The position numbers and the translations under genes are program-made. The notes under the pieces are model-generated. The model saw nothing but the letters and a program-made list of their open reading frames with translations, searched no databases and was not told the origin of the DNA. 64,000 bases of DNA from Thermogemmatispora aurantia (GTDB lineage: Bacteria > Chloroflexota > Ktedonobacteria > Ktedonobacterales > Ktedonobacteraceae), in the NCBI RefSeq assembly GCF_008974285.1, contig NZ_BKZV01000001.1:481319-545318 (forward strand), written 5' to 3'. This document shows positions 1 to 8,301 of this stretch, one piece after another (position 1 is the stretch's first letter; every line of letters begins with the position of its first letter).

Positions 1-1
1 T

Positions 2-1084
2 CTCATCCAGACGCTGCTCGTGCTCTTTTCTACTGTCTGGGCGACGCGTATCAACAACACCGCCGTCGGCACGGAGGTGGTTGGCATTGTGGGCCTGACC
101 TTGCTGCTGCTGATCGTCGGCGGTGTCCGTGGCCTGCTCCACCCCGATCACCTCTTCAGCACAGGCAGCGTTCCCGCCGCTAACTACTTCAGCTTCGGCG
201 GCCTCTTCTCCAGTGGCCCTTTCATGCTCTCCTTCTTGCTGGGAGCCTTCACGATCGTCGGATTTGAGGCCGCAGCGAACCTGGCCGAAGAGACGCAGGA
301 GGCGCACCGTACGGTGCCGTTTGCCATGTGGTCTTCGGTTCTGCTGAGCGGCGTCGTCGGCTTTGCCTTCCTGATCGCCCTTAATCTGGCCTCGGACAAT
401 TTACAGGCGCTGGCCAGCTCCGCGACGCCAGTGGCCGATATCATTACCCATATCCTCGGGCCGATCGTTGGCGATATTTTCCTGGTGCTGGTGACTTTCT
501 CGATCTTTGCCTGCGGTCTGGTGATCTTTATCACATTGACACGCCTGATCTGGGCAATGTCGCGCGACGAGCGCTTTCCTGCCTCGCGCTGGCTGCGCCA
601 GGTTAATCCCAACACGGGCACGCCGGTTCCATCGACGGTACTTTCCTTTGTCCTGTGCGAGCTGGTCCTGGCCCTCTTCGCCGGTATCGGTCTGGCTCAG
701 AACCAGACAACAACCCTCGGCAATCTCTTCTCGGCGGCCACGCTCTTGCCCGCGATCATCTACCTGTTGACGGTGATCTATTATGTGGCTGCCCGGCGCC
801 GCTTACCCTCCATTCCCGGCGGCCTCAATCTGGGGGTCTTTGAATGGCCGGTGATTATTCTGGCCCTCATCTGGCTCGTCTTCGAACTGCTGATCTTCCG
901 CGATGGACAGTTCGCCGTTCCCTGGCTCTATACCCTGGGGATGTTCGCACTCGGTCTGATCTACTTCGTCTGGTTGCTGATTGCACGACCGGCGGTCCTT
1001 AAGACAGTGCCGATCGAGGAGACGGTACGGGCCTTGGGCAACTCCTCACCTTCCGCCGAGATCTCAGGCTCGTCAACAACGTAG
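2..1084 (+). CDS. APC-superfamily amino acid permease, C-terminal part (5' end outside window)
   Basis: The reading frame is open from the first bases of the window to the stop at 1082-1084, so the gene starts upstream; about 360 residues are visible. The protein is almost entirely hydrophobic helices (roughly eight to nine) with short loops. The stretch FTIVGFEAAANLAEET is the conserved GxExxAxLAEE-type segment of amino acid/polyamine permeases, and LTRLIWAMSRDERFPASRWL matches the conserved cytoplasmic loop of the same family. Family members import amino acids or amines by proton symport or act as antiporters; the substrate cannot be read from the sequence. The C-terminal tail is short, polar and Ser/Thr-rich. 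The next gene, glycerol kinase, is 179 bases downstream on the same strand. Confidence 0.85.
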   Translation, partial: LIQTLLVLFSTVWATRINNTAVGTEVVGIVGLTLLLLIVGGVRGLLHPDHLFSTGSVPAANYFSFGGLFSSGPFMLSFLLGAFTIVGFEAAANLAEETQEAHRTVPFAMWSSVLLSGVVGFAFLIALNLASDNLQALASSATPVADIITHILGPIVGDIFLVLVTFSIFACGLVIFITLTRLIWAMSRDERFPASRWLRQVNPNTGTPVPSTVLSFVLCELVLALFAGIGLAQNQTTTLGNLFSAATLLPAIIYLLTVIYYVAARRRLPSIPGGLNLGVFEWPVIILALIWLVFELLIFRDGQFAVPWLYTLGMFALGLIYFVWLLIARPAVLKTVPIEETVRALGNSSPSAEISGSSTT

Positions 1085-1263
1085 CAGAGCCGGCGCACTC
1101 TATCCGACCAACCCAACCTGCTTGCTACTCTGGCCTGTTCGTGCACTGGCTTACTCTCTACGGGTGATTGAGGGATCAGCAGCGCACGAGCAGGGCCAGA
1201 GGCGATGAGGGGCCGCCGGCCCTGCTGTGTTGGGAAGGGCATCAGTACAGGAGGAGAGCAAGG

Positions 1264-2745
1264 ATGATGGCTCCCGCAATACTCGCTATCGATCAGGGAA
1301 CCACCCGCACAAAAGCGCTCGTGTTTGATGCCGAAGCTCGTTGTCTGGCTCAGGCTGCGAGTGAGGTGCCGCTGACTTATCCACAACCGGGCTGGGTGGA
1401 GCAGAATCCCTATGACTTGCTGGAGAGTGTGATCGCGAACGCCCGCGCGGCCCTGCAGACAGCCGGCGAGGTGTCACTGTTGGCCTGCGGCCTGGCGAAT
1501 CAGGGCGAGACGGTGGTGGTCTGGCACCGGCGCAGCGGGCAACCGCTCTATAATGCCATTAGCTGGCAAGACCGCCGCACCGATCTGCTGTGCGAGCAGC
1601 TGCGCCGCGAGGGAGCCGAACGCTTGATTCGCGAACGCACCGGATTGCCACTTGATCCCTACTTTTCGGCGACGAAGATCCGCTGGATTCTGGATAACGT
1701 CCCCGGGGCTCGTGAGCTAGCTGCTCGTGGTGAGCTACTGGCGGGCACTACCGACGCCTGGTTGATGTGGTGTCTGCTGGGCGAGCATCGCACTGATGAG
1801 ACAACGGCCTCGCGAACGATGCTCTATAATCCTCGTCTGCGCGACTGGGATGAGGAGATCCTGGCGCTGCTGGAGATCCCTCGCTCGATCTTGCCAGAGA
1901 TTCAGCCGTCCTGCTCGCTCTTTGGTACGATCTCGGCGGAGCACTTCGGGCACCCTTTGCCGCTGACTGCCTCCCTGGTGGACCAACAGGCGGCCCTCTT
2001 CGGTCAAGCCTGCTATGCTCCCAACGATGTCAAGGTGACGTATGGTACCGGCGCCTTTATTTTGCTCAACGCCGGCCAGACGCTGCCGACTTCGCGCCAC
2101 GGCTTGCTCCCGACAGTGGCCTGGTCACGCGGCGAGGAGATCGTTTACGCCCTCGATGGGGGCATCTATGTGGCTGGGGCCGCGATCCAGTGGCTGCGCG
2201 ATATTGGCCTGGTGCACAGCCCCGAGGAGACGCTGGAGCTGGCCCTCTCGGTCCCTGACAGCGGCGGCGTCTTCTTTGTGCCAGCTCTGGCCGGCCTGGC
2301 GGCTCCCTATTGGGATAGTTACGCCCGCGGTACGATTATCGGCCTGACCCGTGGCACAACACGCGCCCATCTGGTACGGGCCACCCTGGAGGGAATCGCT
2401 TTCAGCACTCGTGACGTGCTGCAGGCAATGGTTCAAGATACCGGGCGCCCAATCCGCAGCTTGAAAGTCGACGGCGGCGCCTCGGCCAATAGCTTCCTGA
2501 TGCAGGCGCTAGCCGATATTACTGGGGTCGAGGTACACATCGCCGCCGTCCAGGAAACGACAGCCCTGGGCGCCGCTTTCCTGGCAGGAATCGGGGCAGG
2601 CCTCTGGCACGATGAGAGGGAGACGGCTCGCCTCTGGCGCGAGGCGAAGGTCTACCGCCCGCGTGGCAATGGTTCGATCGAGGCACTCTATCGGCGCTGG
2701 TTTAATGCGGTGGAGCGCGCACGCGGCTGGGCCGCTATTGCTTAA
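1264..2745 (+). CDS. glpK: Glycerol kinase (FGGY carbohydrate kinase family)
   Basis: Predicted 493-residue cytosolic kinase converting glycerol and ATP to sn-glycerol 3-phosphate. The N-terminus carries the ATP phosphate loop DQGTTRTK (residues 10-17). AISWQDRRTD matches the glycerol-kinase W-Q-D-R segment. VTYGTGAFILLNAG is the second nucleotide motif, and GLTRGTTRAHLVRATLEG followed by KVDGGASANSFLMQ are FGGY C-terminal signatures. Length is normal for GlpK. The ATG at 1264 is chosen because AGGAGGA lies at 1249-1255 with 8 bases spacing and the protein then starts as the family does; the frame is open further upstream to 1168 but that part is not conserved-looking. No glpF or glpD is nearby. 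A related pentulose or erythritol kinase is possible but less likely. Confidence 0.88.
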   Translation: MMAPAILAIDQGTTRTKALVFDAEARCLAQAASEVPLTYPQPGWVEQNPYDLLESVIANARAALQTAGEVSLLACGLANQGETVVVWHRRSGQPLYNAISWQDRRTDLLCEQLRREGAERLIRERTGLPLDPYFSATKIRWILDNVPGARELAARGELLAGTTDAWLMWCLLGEHRTDETTASRTMLYNPRLRDWDEEILALLEIPRSILPEIQPSCSLFGTISAEHFGHPLPLTASLVDQQAALFGQACYAPNDVKVTYGTGAFILLNAGQTLPTSRHGLLPTVAWSRGEEIVYALDGGIYVAGAAIQWLRDIGLVHSPEETLELALSVPDSGGVFFVPALAGLAAPYWDSYARGTIIGLTRGTTRAHLVRATLEGIAFSTRDVLQAMVQDTGRPIRSLKVDGGASANSFLMQALADITGVEVHIAAVQETTALGAAFLAGIGAGLWHDERETARLWREAKVYRPRGNGSIEALYRRWFNAVERARGWAAIA

Positions 2746-3171
2746 GCCTGCTCGCGTTCTGCCTGCTGTCGGCCCGCACTTACCTTTGCTGACCGCCAGC
2801 TTGGGGTCAGGAGCGGGGAGCCGCCTCGCTAGCCCGGCGAGATGGCTCCCCTCTTACTGGCTTCGCGGCCCCTCGCTGCCCCTCATTGCTCCCCCTAGAT
2901 CTGGCAATCTCGCCGGCGCCTGGCTTCTCTTCCTTCTTGCTCCCCGACTGGGAAGGGTGCGCGCCCTCTCCCTCTCGCTGGATTTCGACCTCAGCGCACC
3001 TCTGGAGACGAACAGATGCTCTTGACAAATGTTCTCAACAGTGAGTATACTTTGAACTGCACAAACTGTCGTTATTGTTTCTGTCTATGTTGCTCGGGTC
3101 TACCACATCTAGAATATCTGTTCTGATGAGGTACCGCCACCCGGGCAGAAGCCGCTAGCAGGATCAGGGCT
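2746..3171. other. Intergenic region glpK-ROK
   Basis: No convincing gene. The first 270 bases are C/T-rich. The distal part (from about 3020) drops sharply in GC and contains the promoter annotated at 3022-3051 and an untranslated leader of about 115 bases ahead of the ROK gene. Confidence 0.6.
3022..3051 (+). promoter_or_regulatory. Sigma-70-type promoter for the ROK-family gene
   Basis: TTGACA (3022-3027) and TATACT (3046-3051) separated by 18 bases, in an A/T-rich patch. The start codon of the ROK gene is at 3172. Confidence 0.75.
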
Positions 3172-4449
3172 ATGGTGCGAGAGCTGAGCGCGGCGGTCGG
3201 GGTGGAGATTGGAAGCAGCCGGGCGACGATCGCAATTATTTCTGCCAACGGTCAGGTCCGGGAGCGCTTCGAGGCCAGAACGCTGCGCGGGCGGCCAGCA
3301 CGAGCCACGCTGGAGCCATATCTACGGGCGATAGATGCCGCCATACAGCGAGCCGAGGGAGCAGGTTATGCTCTGCGCGGTATTGGCGTGGCCTTGCCGG
3401 GGAAACTTGATCAGACATACCGCCGTCCTTTTCTCATTCCTCTCCTTCCCTCCCTCAATCATTTTCCCCTATGCGATCTGCTCGAAACGCGCTATCACCT
3501 ACCCGTACGACTGCACAGCGACGTTGAGGCAGCAGCGCTGGGTGAATATGCCTTTGGCGCCGCCAGGAACAGGCATCAGGCTCTCCTACTCACCGTTCAA
3601 GCGGTTGTGGGTGCGGCGCTGATCAGTGATGGGCAACCGGAGCCGACGGCCCGCGACTGCACTGGTCACGTCTGTCATCTACCCGTGGCCAACACTGGTC
3701 CGCGCTGTAGCTGTGGGCGCCGTGGCTGCATCAGTACCCTGGTTTCGCTAGAGGCGCTCCAGCGCCTGATTCAGCGTGCAGCTCGCAAGGGTGAGTCGAG
3801 CAGCCTGCTTCAGCGTCTCAGCAATCGCGAGCATTTCAGCGCCCAGTTGCTGGCCGAGGAGGCGGCCCGGGGAGACAGCCTGGCGCTCTCCATTTATCAA
3901 GAGGTGGGGCACTGGCTCGGCATTGCAGTGGCGTATTACCTGCGCCATTTCGCACCCGAGGTCGTAGTGCTGGGGAACGGTCTGCTCAACGCTGATGAGC
4001 TGCTGCTCGGTCATCTGCGCTACTCGCTCCTCTCCCAATTTGGGGCACAGCCAGCGGCGGAAGAGGGTCAGCGCGTCCAGGCCCTGAGCATTGTCCCGGC
4101 GCATTTGGGACGGGATGCAGCCCTCATCGGCAGCGCCGTACCGTTCCTGGCCCCACTGCCAGCCCACCGAGCTGAGGGAGAGCCATCTGCCTTGCCCTCT
4201 CAGGAGGCTCCTGCACTTGCCAGCAGAGGCGGAGGCGAGCTGGTTCTAGAAGAGCTGGCCACCGCCCGACGGCGGGAGGGCCGTTCCGCCAGCCGCACCT
4301 ATCGCCTTCCCCCTGCCAGCGACGATCTCAGCTGGCTGGTTACCGAGCGTCCCCAGTCATCAGGACCTCCCTCCCCCGATGACCTTGGTCCTGCAGCGCC
4401 TTCTCATCCTCGCCTGAATCCTCGCCGCCTGCGTGGTCGCGATCATTAG
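3172..4449 (+). CDS. ROK-family protein with degenerate phosphate loops and a long C-terminal tail
   Basis: 425 residues. Residues 8-320 follow the ROK (repressor/ORF/kinase) fold: the N-terminal actin-like strand reads GVEIGSSRATIAII, the catalytic-base region reads HSDVEAAALGEYAFG (Asp117), and the zinc site is complete with GH (His166) followed by CSCGRRGC (Cys179, 181, 186). There is no N-terminal winged helix, so it has the architecture of a ROK sugar kinase rather than a NagC/XylR repressor. However the phosphate-1 motif DxGGT is replaced by EIGSS and the expected GTGxG loop reads TVQAVVG, so kinase activity is doubtful. About 105 C-terminal residues are Pro/Ser/Ala/Arg-rich and probably disordered. 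It has its own promoter at 3022-3051. Substrate and role unknown. Confidence 0.75.
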   Translation: MVRELSAAVGVEIGSSRATIAIISANGQVRERFEARTLRGRPARATLEPYLRAIDAAIQRAEGAGYALRGIGVALPGKLDQTYRRPFLIPLLPSLNHFPLCDLLETRYHLPVRLHSDVEAAALGEYAFGAARNRHQALLLTVQAVVGAALISDGQPEPTARDCTGHVCHLPVANTGPRCSCGRRGCISTLVSLEALQRLIQRAARKGESSSLLQRLSNREHFSAQLLAEEAARGDSLALSIYQEVGHWLGIAVAYYLRHFAPEVVVLGNGLLNADELLLGHLRYSLLSQFGAQPAAEEGQRVQALSIVPAHLGRDAALIGSAVPFLAPLPAHRAEGEPSALPSQEAPALASRGGGELVLEELATARRREGRSASRTYRLPPASDDLSWLVTERPQSSGPPSPDDLGPAAPSHPRLNPRRLRGRDH

Positions 4450-4784
4450 ACCAGCCCACGCCCAGGCCCGGTGAGTCATGCCCCCGTCAACCAGGCTAGC
4501 GCTTGTTACTCAGCCTTATAAGAAAATCAACGCGCCCAACAAGCAGCTCGGCCAGGCAAGAGCAATCGCTGGCCGAGACTCCAAGCTGTCGCGCTACGGC
4601 AGCCGGTCTCACTAGGCCCGCCGACGCGCTCTAGTTCACGCTGATAAAGGGTTGAGAAGGAGCAAGAAGGAAAGTTTACAGGAGAACGATCTGCTAGCGC
4701 TCAGTCTCCGCGGCAGAGCTACAGGCGAGCAAGGTGTTCAGCGCCGAGCAGGGAAAGAGGGACTAACGAGAGACAGGCGGCTTT
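4450..4784. other. Convergent intergenic region ROK-rimM
   Basis: No gene seen. It holds a perfect 9-bp inverted repeat, CTCGGCCAG at 4547-4555 and CTGGCCGAG at 4569-4577, with a 13-base loop and no T-tract on either side. It may end transcription of the ROK gene. Confidence 0.4.
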
Positions 4785-5405
4785 TTAGAGGTCAAACCCC
4801 TCTCCTGCATCATCTACGTCTTCTAATTCACCGCGATCAATAATAGCTTCTCGCTCATCCAGCATACCTGGCAGGGGATCGATGTACATGGTGCGGCGCA
4901 CCAGATCGATCTGTTTGATCACCTCTTTGACGGCAGGGATTAAGGCTTGCCTGCCATCTGGCATGCGGATTGCGTAGACATCGTTGCTACCGGTTAGCCA
5001 GATCTCAGTGATCGACCCTACCTCCTGGCCATCGAGGGTAAAGACACGCAGGTTGAGGATATCATGCTGATAATACGAATCGGGAGGCAGGGGAGGCAAC
5101 TCGGACAGTGGAATCTGCAGCTCGCAGTTGCGCAGGGCCTCGGCAGCTGTCAGCGAATCGAAGCCCTGCAGCTTCAGCAGAACGAGGCCGCTCTTATAGG
5201 GACGGACATGCTCGATGCGATGGCGCCGGGGAGGGGAACCACAATAGATAGCCTCCAGCTGCGCAAAACGGTCAGGCAGGTCGCTCATCGGCAACACCTT
5301 GATCTCGCCACGCAACCCGAAGGGGGCAATCACCCGCCCCACGGTCGCCCATTCCATGGTGCCTTGAATAGAACTGGCAGTCATCGCCCGCTCAGTGTCT
5401 CTCAT
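4785..5405 (-). CDS. rimM: Ribosome maturation factor RimM
   Basis: 206 residues. RimM binds ribosomal protein S19 and assists maturation of the head of the 30S subunit. The N-terminal beta-barrel domain is recognised by WATVGRVIAPFGLRGEIKVLP, with DLPDRF following; the C-terminal PRC-barrel follows at YYQHDILNLRVFTLDGQEVG and ends with the typical ALIPAVKEVIKQIDL and a hydrophobic PGMLD. There is an acidic tail after it. The gene lies 39 bases after khpA and two genes after rpsP, the usual order in bacteria; trmD and rplS, which often follow, are absent here. The start at 5405 has no clear Shine-Dalgarno; an internal Met eight codons in is an alternative. Confidence 0.93.
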   Translation of the reverse strand: MRDTERAMTASSIQGTMEWATVGRVIAPFGLRGEIKVLPMSDLPDRFAQLEAIYCGSPPRRHRIEHVRPYKSGLVLLKLQGFDSLTAAEALRNCELQIPLSELPPLPPDSYYQHDILNLRVFTLDGQEVGSITEIWLTGSNDVYAIRMPDGRQALIPAVKEVIKQIDLVRRTMYIDPLPGMLDEREAIIDRGELEDVDDAGEGFDL

Positions 5406-5444
5406 TGGAGTTTCCGAGAGAAAAACAGGGTTAGCGAAATCAGG

Positions 5445-5696
5445 CTAGACAACCTTCAAGGAGGTATGGCGGCCTTCGCGCGTCCCCATAGCGCGCATCA
5501 GCGTACGCAGGGCCTTGGCCACGCGGCCTTCTCGCCCGATCACCTTGCCGTAGTCCTCGGGCGCCACTCGCAGCTCAAGGACCACTGCCTGACGGTCGTT
5601 GCGTACCTCGCGCACCTGCACCGCCGCCGGGTTATCCACCAGCGACTGCGCAATATATTCCACCAAGCGGCGCATCGAAGAATTTCTCACGGCCAT
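5445..5696 (-). CDS. khpA: KH-domain RNA-binding protein KhpA
   Basis: 83 residues, a single type II KH domain. LVEYIAQSLVDNPAAVQV is the typical N-terminus and VIGREGRVAKALRTLMRA carries the GxxG loop (GREG) that contacts RNA. In other bacteria KhpA works with KhpB as a small-RNA or mRNA chaperone linked to cell-envelope growth. It begins 6 bases after the rpsP stop, so the two are almost certainly co-transcribed and probably translationally coupled. Met8 is an alternative start that fits the family N-terminus better, but the first ATG is retained. Confidence 0.92.
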   Translation of the reverse strand: MAVRNSSMRRLVEYIAQSLVDNPAAVQVREVRNDRQAVVLELRVAPEDYGKVIGREGRVAKALRTLMRAMGTREGRHTSLKVV

Positions 5697-5702
5697 AGCT
5701 AG

Positions 5703-5996
5703 CTACTCTGCCTTACCAGAGGAAGCAGAACCTGCCTTCGCCTGCTCGAAGCGCTCCAGCACTCCAGCGCTCTTGAAAAGCGCGACCACGGCCTCTGAGG
5801 GCTGCGCGCCATGCTGCAGCCAGCGCAGCGCCTTCTGCTCATCGATCTGCACCGCCGCCGGCTCGCGCAACGGATTATACCAACCGATATTCTCAATAAT
5901 GCGCCCATCGCGCGGCGAAGGCGCGTTCGCGACCACAATGCGATAGCTGGGCGCCTTCTTCTTGCCCACGCGCATCAAACGAATCTTAACAGCCAT
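5703..5996 (-). CDS. rpsP: 30S ribosomal protein S16
   Basis: 97 residues. [20 protein letters not shown] is the diagnostic start of S16, and [14 protein letters not shown] continues the family pattern. The tail after the S16 core ([11 protein letters not shown]) is a short Ala/Gly/Ser/Lys extension. The ATG at 5996 is chosen over an in-frame upstream start at 6038 because S16 proteins begin exactly here and a purine-rich site (GGAGAGAAGAGGGA) lies just upstream. It is the first gene of rpsP-khpA-rimM, transcribed from the promoter annotated at 6307-6335 with a leader of about 300 bases. Confidence 0.97.
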   Translation of the reverse strand: MAVKIRLMRVGKKKAPSYRIVVANAPSPRDGRIIENIGWYNPLREPAAVQIDEQKALRWLQHGAQPSEAVVALFKSAGVLERFEQAKAGSASSGKAE

Positions 5997-6306
5997 GCTT
6001 CCCTCTTCTCTCCTCTCCCCAACGGGGAAAGTCCTCAACAGTACTTTCTCTCTCGCTAGCCCGGGCTGGCCATTGCGCGTCTCAGTCCAGCCTGCGTAGA
6101 GCTAGCACCCTCATTGATCTCATCGGCGGAACCACGCCCGTCAAGCTGTCCCCTCCTCATGCCAGCCAGCCGCGCCGAAAACAGCGCTTCATACACAGAC
6201 GACGCCAAAGCAAGAGAAAGCTGGAGCAAACACTGCGCCGCTGCGTGCGAGGCATAGCCTGGTAGATGCAGGACAAGGCATAGGGCATGGCCCCAATGGC
6301 GTCATC

Positions 6307-6335
6307 AGGATAGCACGGGCGACAAATTTTGTCAA
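6307..6335 (-). promoter_or_regulatory. Promoter of rpsP-khpA-rimM overlapped by a palindrome
   Basis: On the minus strand TTGACA (6335-6330) and TATCCT (6312-6307) are 17 bases apart. The -35 box sits in the perfect palindrome GACAAATTTTGTC at 6321-6333, which could be a repressor site. Confidence 0.65.
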
Positions 6336-6467
6336 CAGATGGCGTGGCAGGCCTCCACGCCTGCTCAAAGCCCGGATCATGCAGAACGCCAGCCAGGGCC
6401 AGAGCACGTCCACCGATTTGGGTCCGGCAGGACAGGAAAGGAAGCACTCAGCTCGCTAGCTCTCTGC

Positions 6468-6473
6468 TATAAT
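6468..6473 (+). promoter_or_regulatory. -10 element for pyruvate kinase
   Basis: Perfect TATAAT at 6468-6473. A good -35 hexamer is not seen at the usual distance. The element places transcription start near 6480, which supports the ATG at 6513 as the pyruvate kinase start. Confidence 0.5.
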
Positions 6474-6512
6474 GAGGCGCGAATGCAGAGTATGAGGGGG
6501 CATAGCTTGTTC

Positions 6513-8012
6513 ATGCGTCGTACAAAGATTGTCTGTACCATTGGACCGGCTAGCAGCAGCGAGGAGCGCCTGGAGCAGTTGATGCTGGCCGGAATGAACG
6601 TCGCCCGACTCAATTTCTCTCACGGCACTCACGAGGAGCACGCCGCGGTAATCGAGCGCATCCGACGCATCTCGACGCGGCTGGGCTGGCCCGTGGCCAT
6701 CCTTCAGGATTTGCAGGGGCCAAAGATCCGCGTTGGCAGTCTGCCCGGCGGGCAGCCGCTGCGCCTGGAGACCGGCAGACAGGTGATTATCACAACGCGC
6801 GAGTCGGCCACCAACGGTGAAGGCGTCCCTCTCCCAGAGCAGAGCGGCGAGCTACCGGTCATTCCCACTACGTATGGGCTGCTCGCACAAGACGTCAAGC
6901 CTGGCGATCGTATCCTGCTCGACGACGGCCTGATGGAGCTACGCGTGCTCGCCAGCGATGGCCTTTCCGTGCGCTGTCAGGTGGTGCATGGGGGGTTACT
7001 CAAGGAGCACAAAGGCATGAATTTACCCGGCGTGACCGTCAGTGCCCCTGCGCTGAGTGAGAAGGATCGCGCTGATCTGCGCTTCGGCGTCCAATACGGA
7101 GTCGACTATGTGGCGTTAAGCTTCGTGCGCCGGCCAGAGGATGTGCTGGAGGCCCGCCGCTTTCTTCAGGAGCTGCAGGCGGAGATCACTGCCCATGAGG
7201 GCAGACAGCAGGCTATGGGCGACATTCCTCTCATTGTTAAATTGGAGAAGCCAGAGGCCGTGGCGCGCCTCGATGAGATTCTGGAGGTGGCCGATGGGTT
7301 GATGGTCGCCCGCGGCGATCTCGGGGTCGAAATGTCGCTAGAGAAGGTGCCGCTGATCCAGAAGCGCGTCATCGCTCGCTGCAACGAGCTAGGACTGCCG
7401 GTGATCACGGCCACGCAAATGCTGGAGTCGATGGTGACCAATCCTACACCGACGCGCGCAGAGGTCGCTGATGTCTCTAATGCTCTGCTTGATGGCACCG
7501 ACGCCGTGATGTTGAGCGCCGAGACGGCCAGCGGCTCCTACCCCGTGGAGGCAGTGGCGATGATGGTGCGCATTATTCAGGAGACTGAGGCCGATGATCG
7601 GACCGCTCAGCCACCACATTGCCGACGCCTGTCCCAGGAGCACGCTGTCAGCCACGCCGCTCGCGCGCTCTCCGAGGAGGCCAGCGTACGGGCGATTGTG
7701 GTCTTCACGCGCTCGGGCAACTCGGCCCGCCTGATCTCTAAAGATCGACCGCGCCGTCCGATTCTGGCGTATACTCCCTCGGAGCGCGTCTATCGTCAGC
7801 TAGCCCTATGGTGGGGCGTCTGGCCACGCCTGATCGAGATGCATGGGACGACCGAAGAGCTGATCGCCACTGTTGAGCAGCGCCTCCTGAGCGACCATTT
7901 GCTCAGCGACGGTGAGCATGTGGTGATTATGGGCGGGCTGCCGGTAGCCAGTCGCGCACGCACCAATTTTGTCAAACTGCATCGCATCGGCGAGGGACGC
8001 GTCTCTGGCTAA
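6513..8012 (+). CDS. pyk: Pyruvate kinase
   Basis: 499 residues. Transfers phosphate from phosphoenolpyruvate to ADP in the last step of glycolysis. MRRTKIVCTIGPASSSEE is the canonical N-terminus. ARLNFSHGTHEEH, LQDLQGPKIR, the catalytic-lysine region IVKLEKPEAV, the metal-binding VARGDLGVEM, and the K+/substrate helix ATQMLESM with LLDGTDAVMLSAETA are all intact. The C-terminal domain is the ordinary allosteric fold and no extra PEP-utiliser domain is present. The frame is open upstream to 6339, but 6513 matches the family start, has AGGGGG at 6495-6500, and lies downstream of the -10 at 6468. ATGs at 6483 and 6492 are alternatives. Confidence 0.95.
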   Translation: MRRTKIVCTIGPASSSEERLEQLMLAGMNVARLNFSHGTHEEHAAVIERIRRISTRLGWPVAILQDLQGPKIRVGSLPGGQPLRLETGRQVIITTRESATNGEGVPLPEQSGELPVIPTTYGLLAQDVKPGDRILLDDGLMELRVLASDGLSVRCQVVHGGLLKEHKGMNLPGVTVSAPALSEKDRADLRFGVQYGVDYVALSFVRRPEDVLEARRFLQELQAEITAHEGRQQAMGDIPLIVKLEKPEAVARLDEILEVADGLMVARGDLGVEMSLEKVPLIQKRVIARCNELGLPVITATQMLESMVTNPTPTRAEVADVSNALLDGTDAVMLSAETASGSYPVEAVAMMVRIIQETEADDRTAQPPHCRRLSQEHAVSHAARALSEEASVRAIVVFTRSGNSARLISKDRPRRPILAYTPSERVYRQLALWWGVWPRLIEMHGTTEELIATVEQRLLSDHLLSDGEHVVIMGGLPVASRARTNFVKLHRIGEGRVSG

Positions 8013-8056
8013 CTCAGGCCAGCAAGAGCCACACTTCCCTTCTTCCTCAGCGCCCT

Positions 8057-8095
8057 GCCCTCCGCTCCCCCCAACGCGATGCCGCAGCGGAGGGC
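8057..8095 (+). terminator. Possible terminator hairpin after pyk
   Basis: Perfect 10-bp inverted repeat, GCCCTCCGCT at 8057-8066 and AGCGGAGGGC at 8086-8095, with a 19-base loop. There is no T-tract after it, so it is only a candidate. Confidence 0.4.
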
Positions 8096-8124
8096 ATTGG
8101 CAGGCTGGCAAGGGCGCGTCTCGT

Positions 8125-8153
8125 TTGACATCCTCGCTGAATAGGACTATACT
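8125..8153 (+). promoter_or_regulatory. Promoter of the aminotransferase-serA operon
   Basis: TTGACA at 8125-8130 and TATACT at 8148-8153, spacing 17. The leader to the start codon at 8302 is about 140 bases. Confidence 0.8.
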
Positions 8154-8301
8154 GGAAAACATCAGACCAGCGCCATCGGCTGCGGCGGGTAATAGCGATG
8201 TTATCCCGCCGCGCCTTATTGCAACGGGGCAAGACATGGCATGGCACGTACCGCCTGGCTGGCTCGGCTTTTGAGTCCTGTTTCAGGAAGAAGAGGTGTG
8301 C

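Larger units (their letters stand above)
5997..6512. other. Divergent intergenic region rpsP / pyruvate kinase
   Basis: Holds the divergent promoters of the rpsP operon (minus) and of pyruvate kinase (plus). The rpsP leader is about 300 bases long. A frame of 43 codons on the minus strand (within 6157-6290) is rich in Arg and Cys, resembles no family I know, and is not called. Confidence 0.5.

Noticed and set aside
6157-6290. Leader peptide in the rpsP untranslated region
   Set aside because: Arg/Cys-rich frame without a ribosome site or attenuator-like hairpins.
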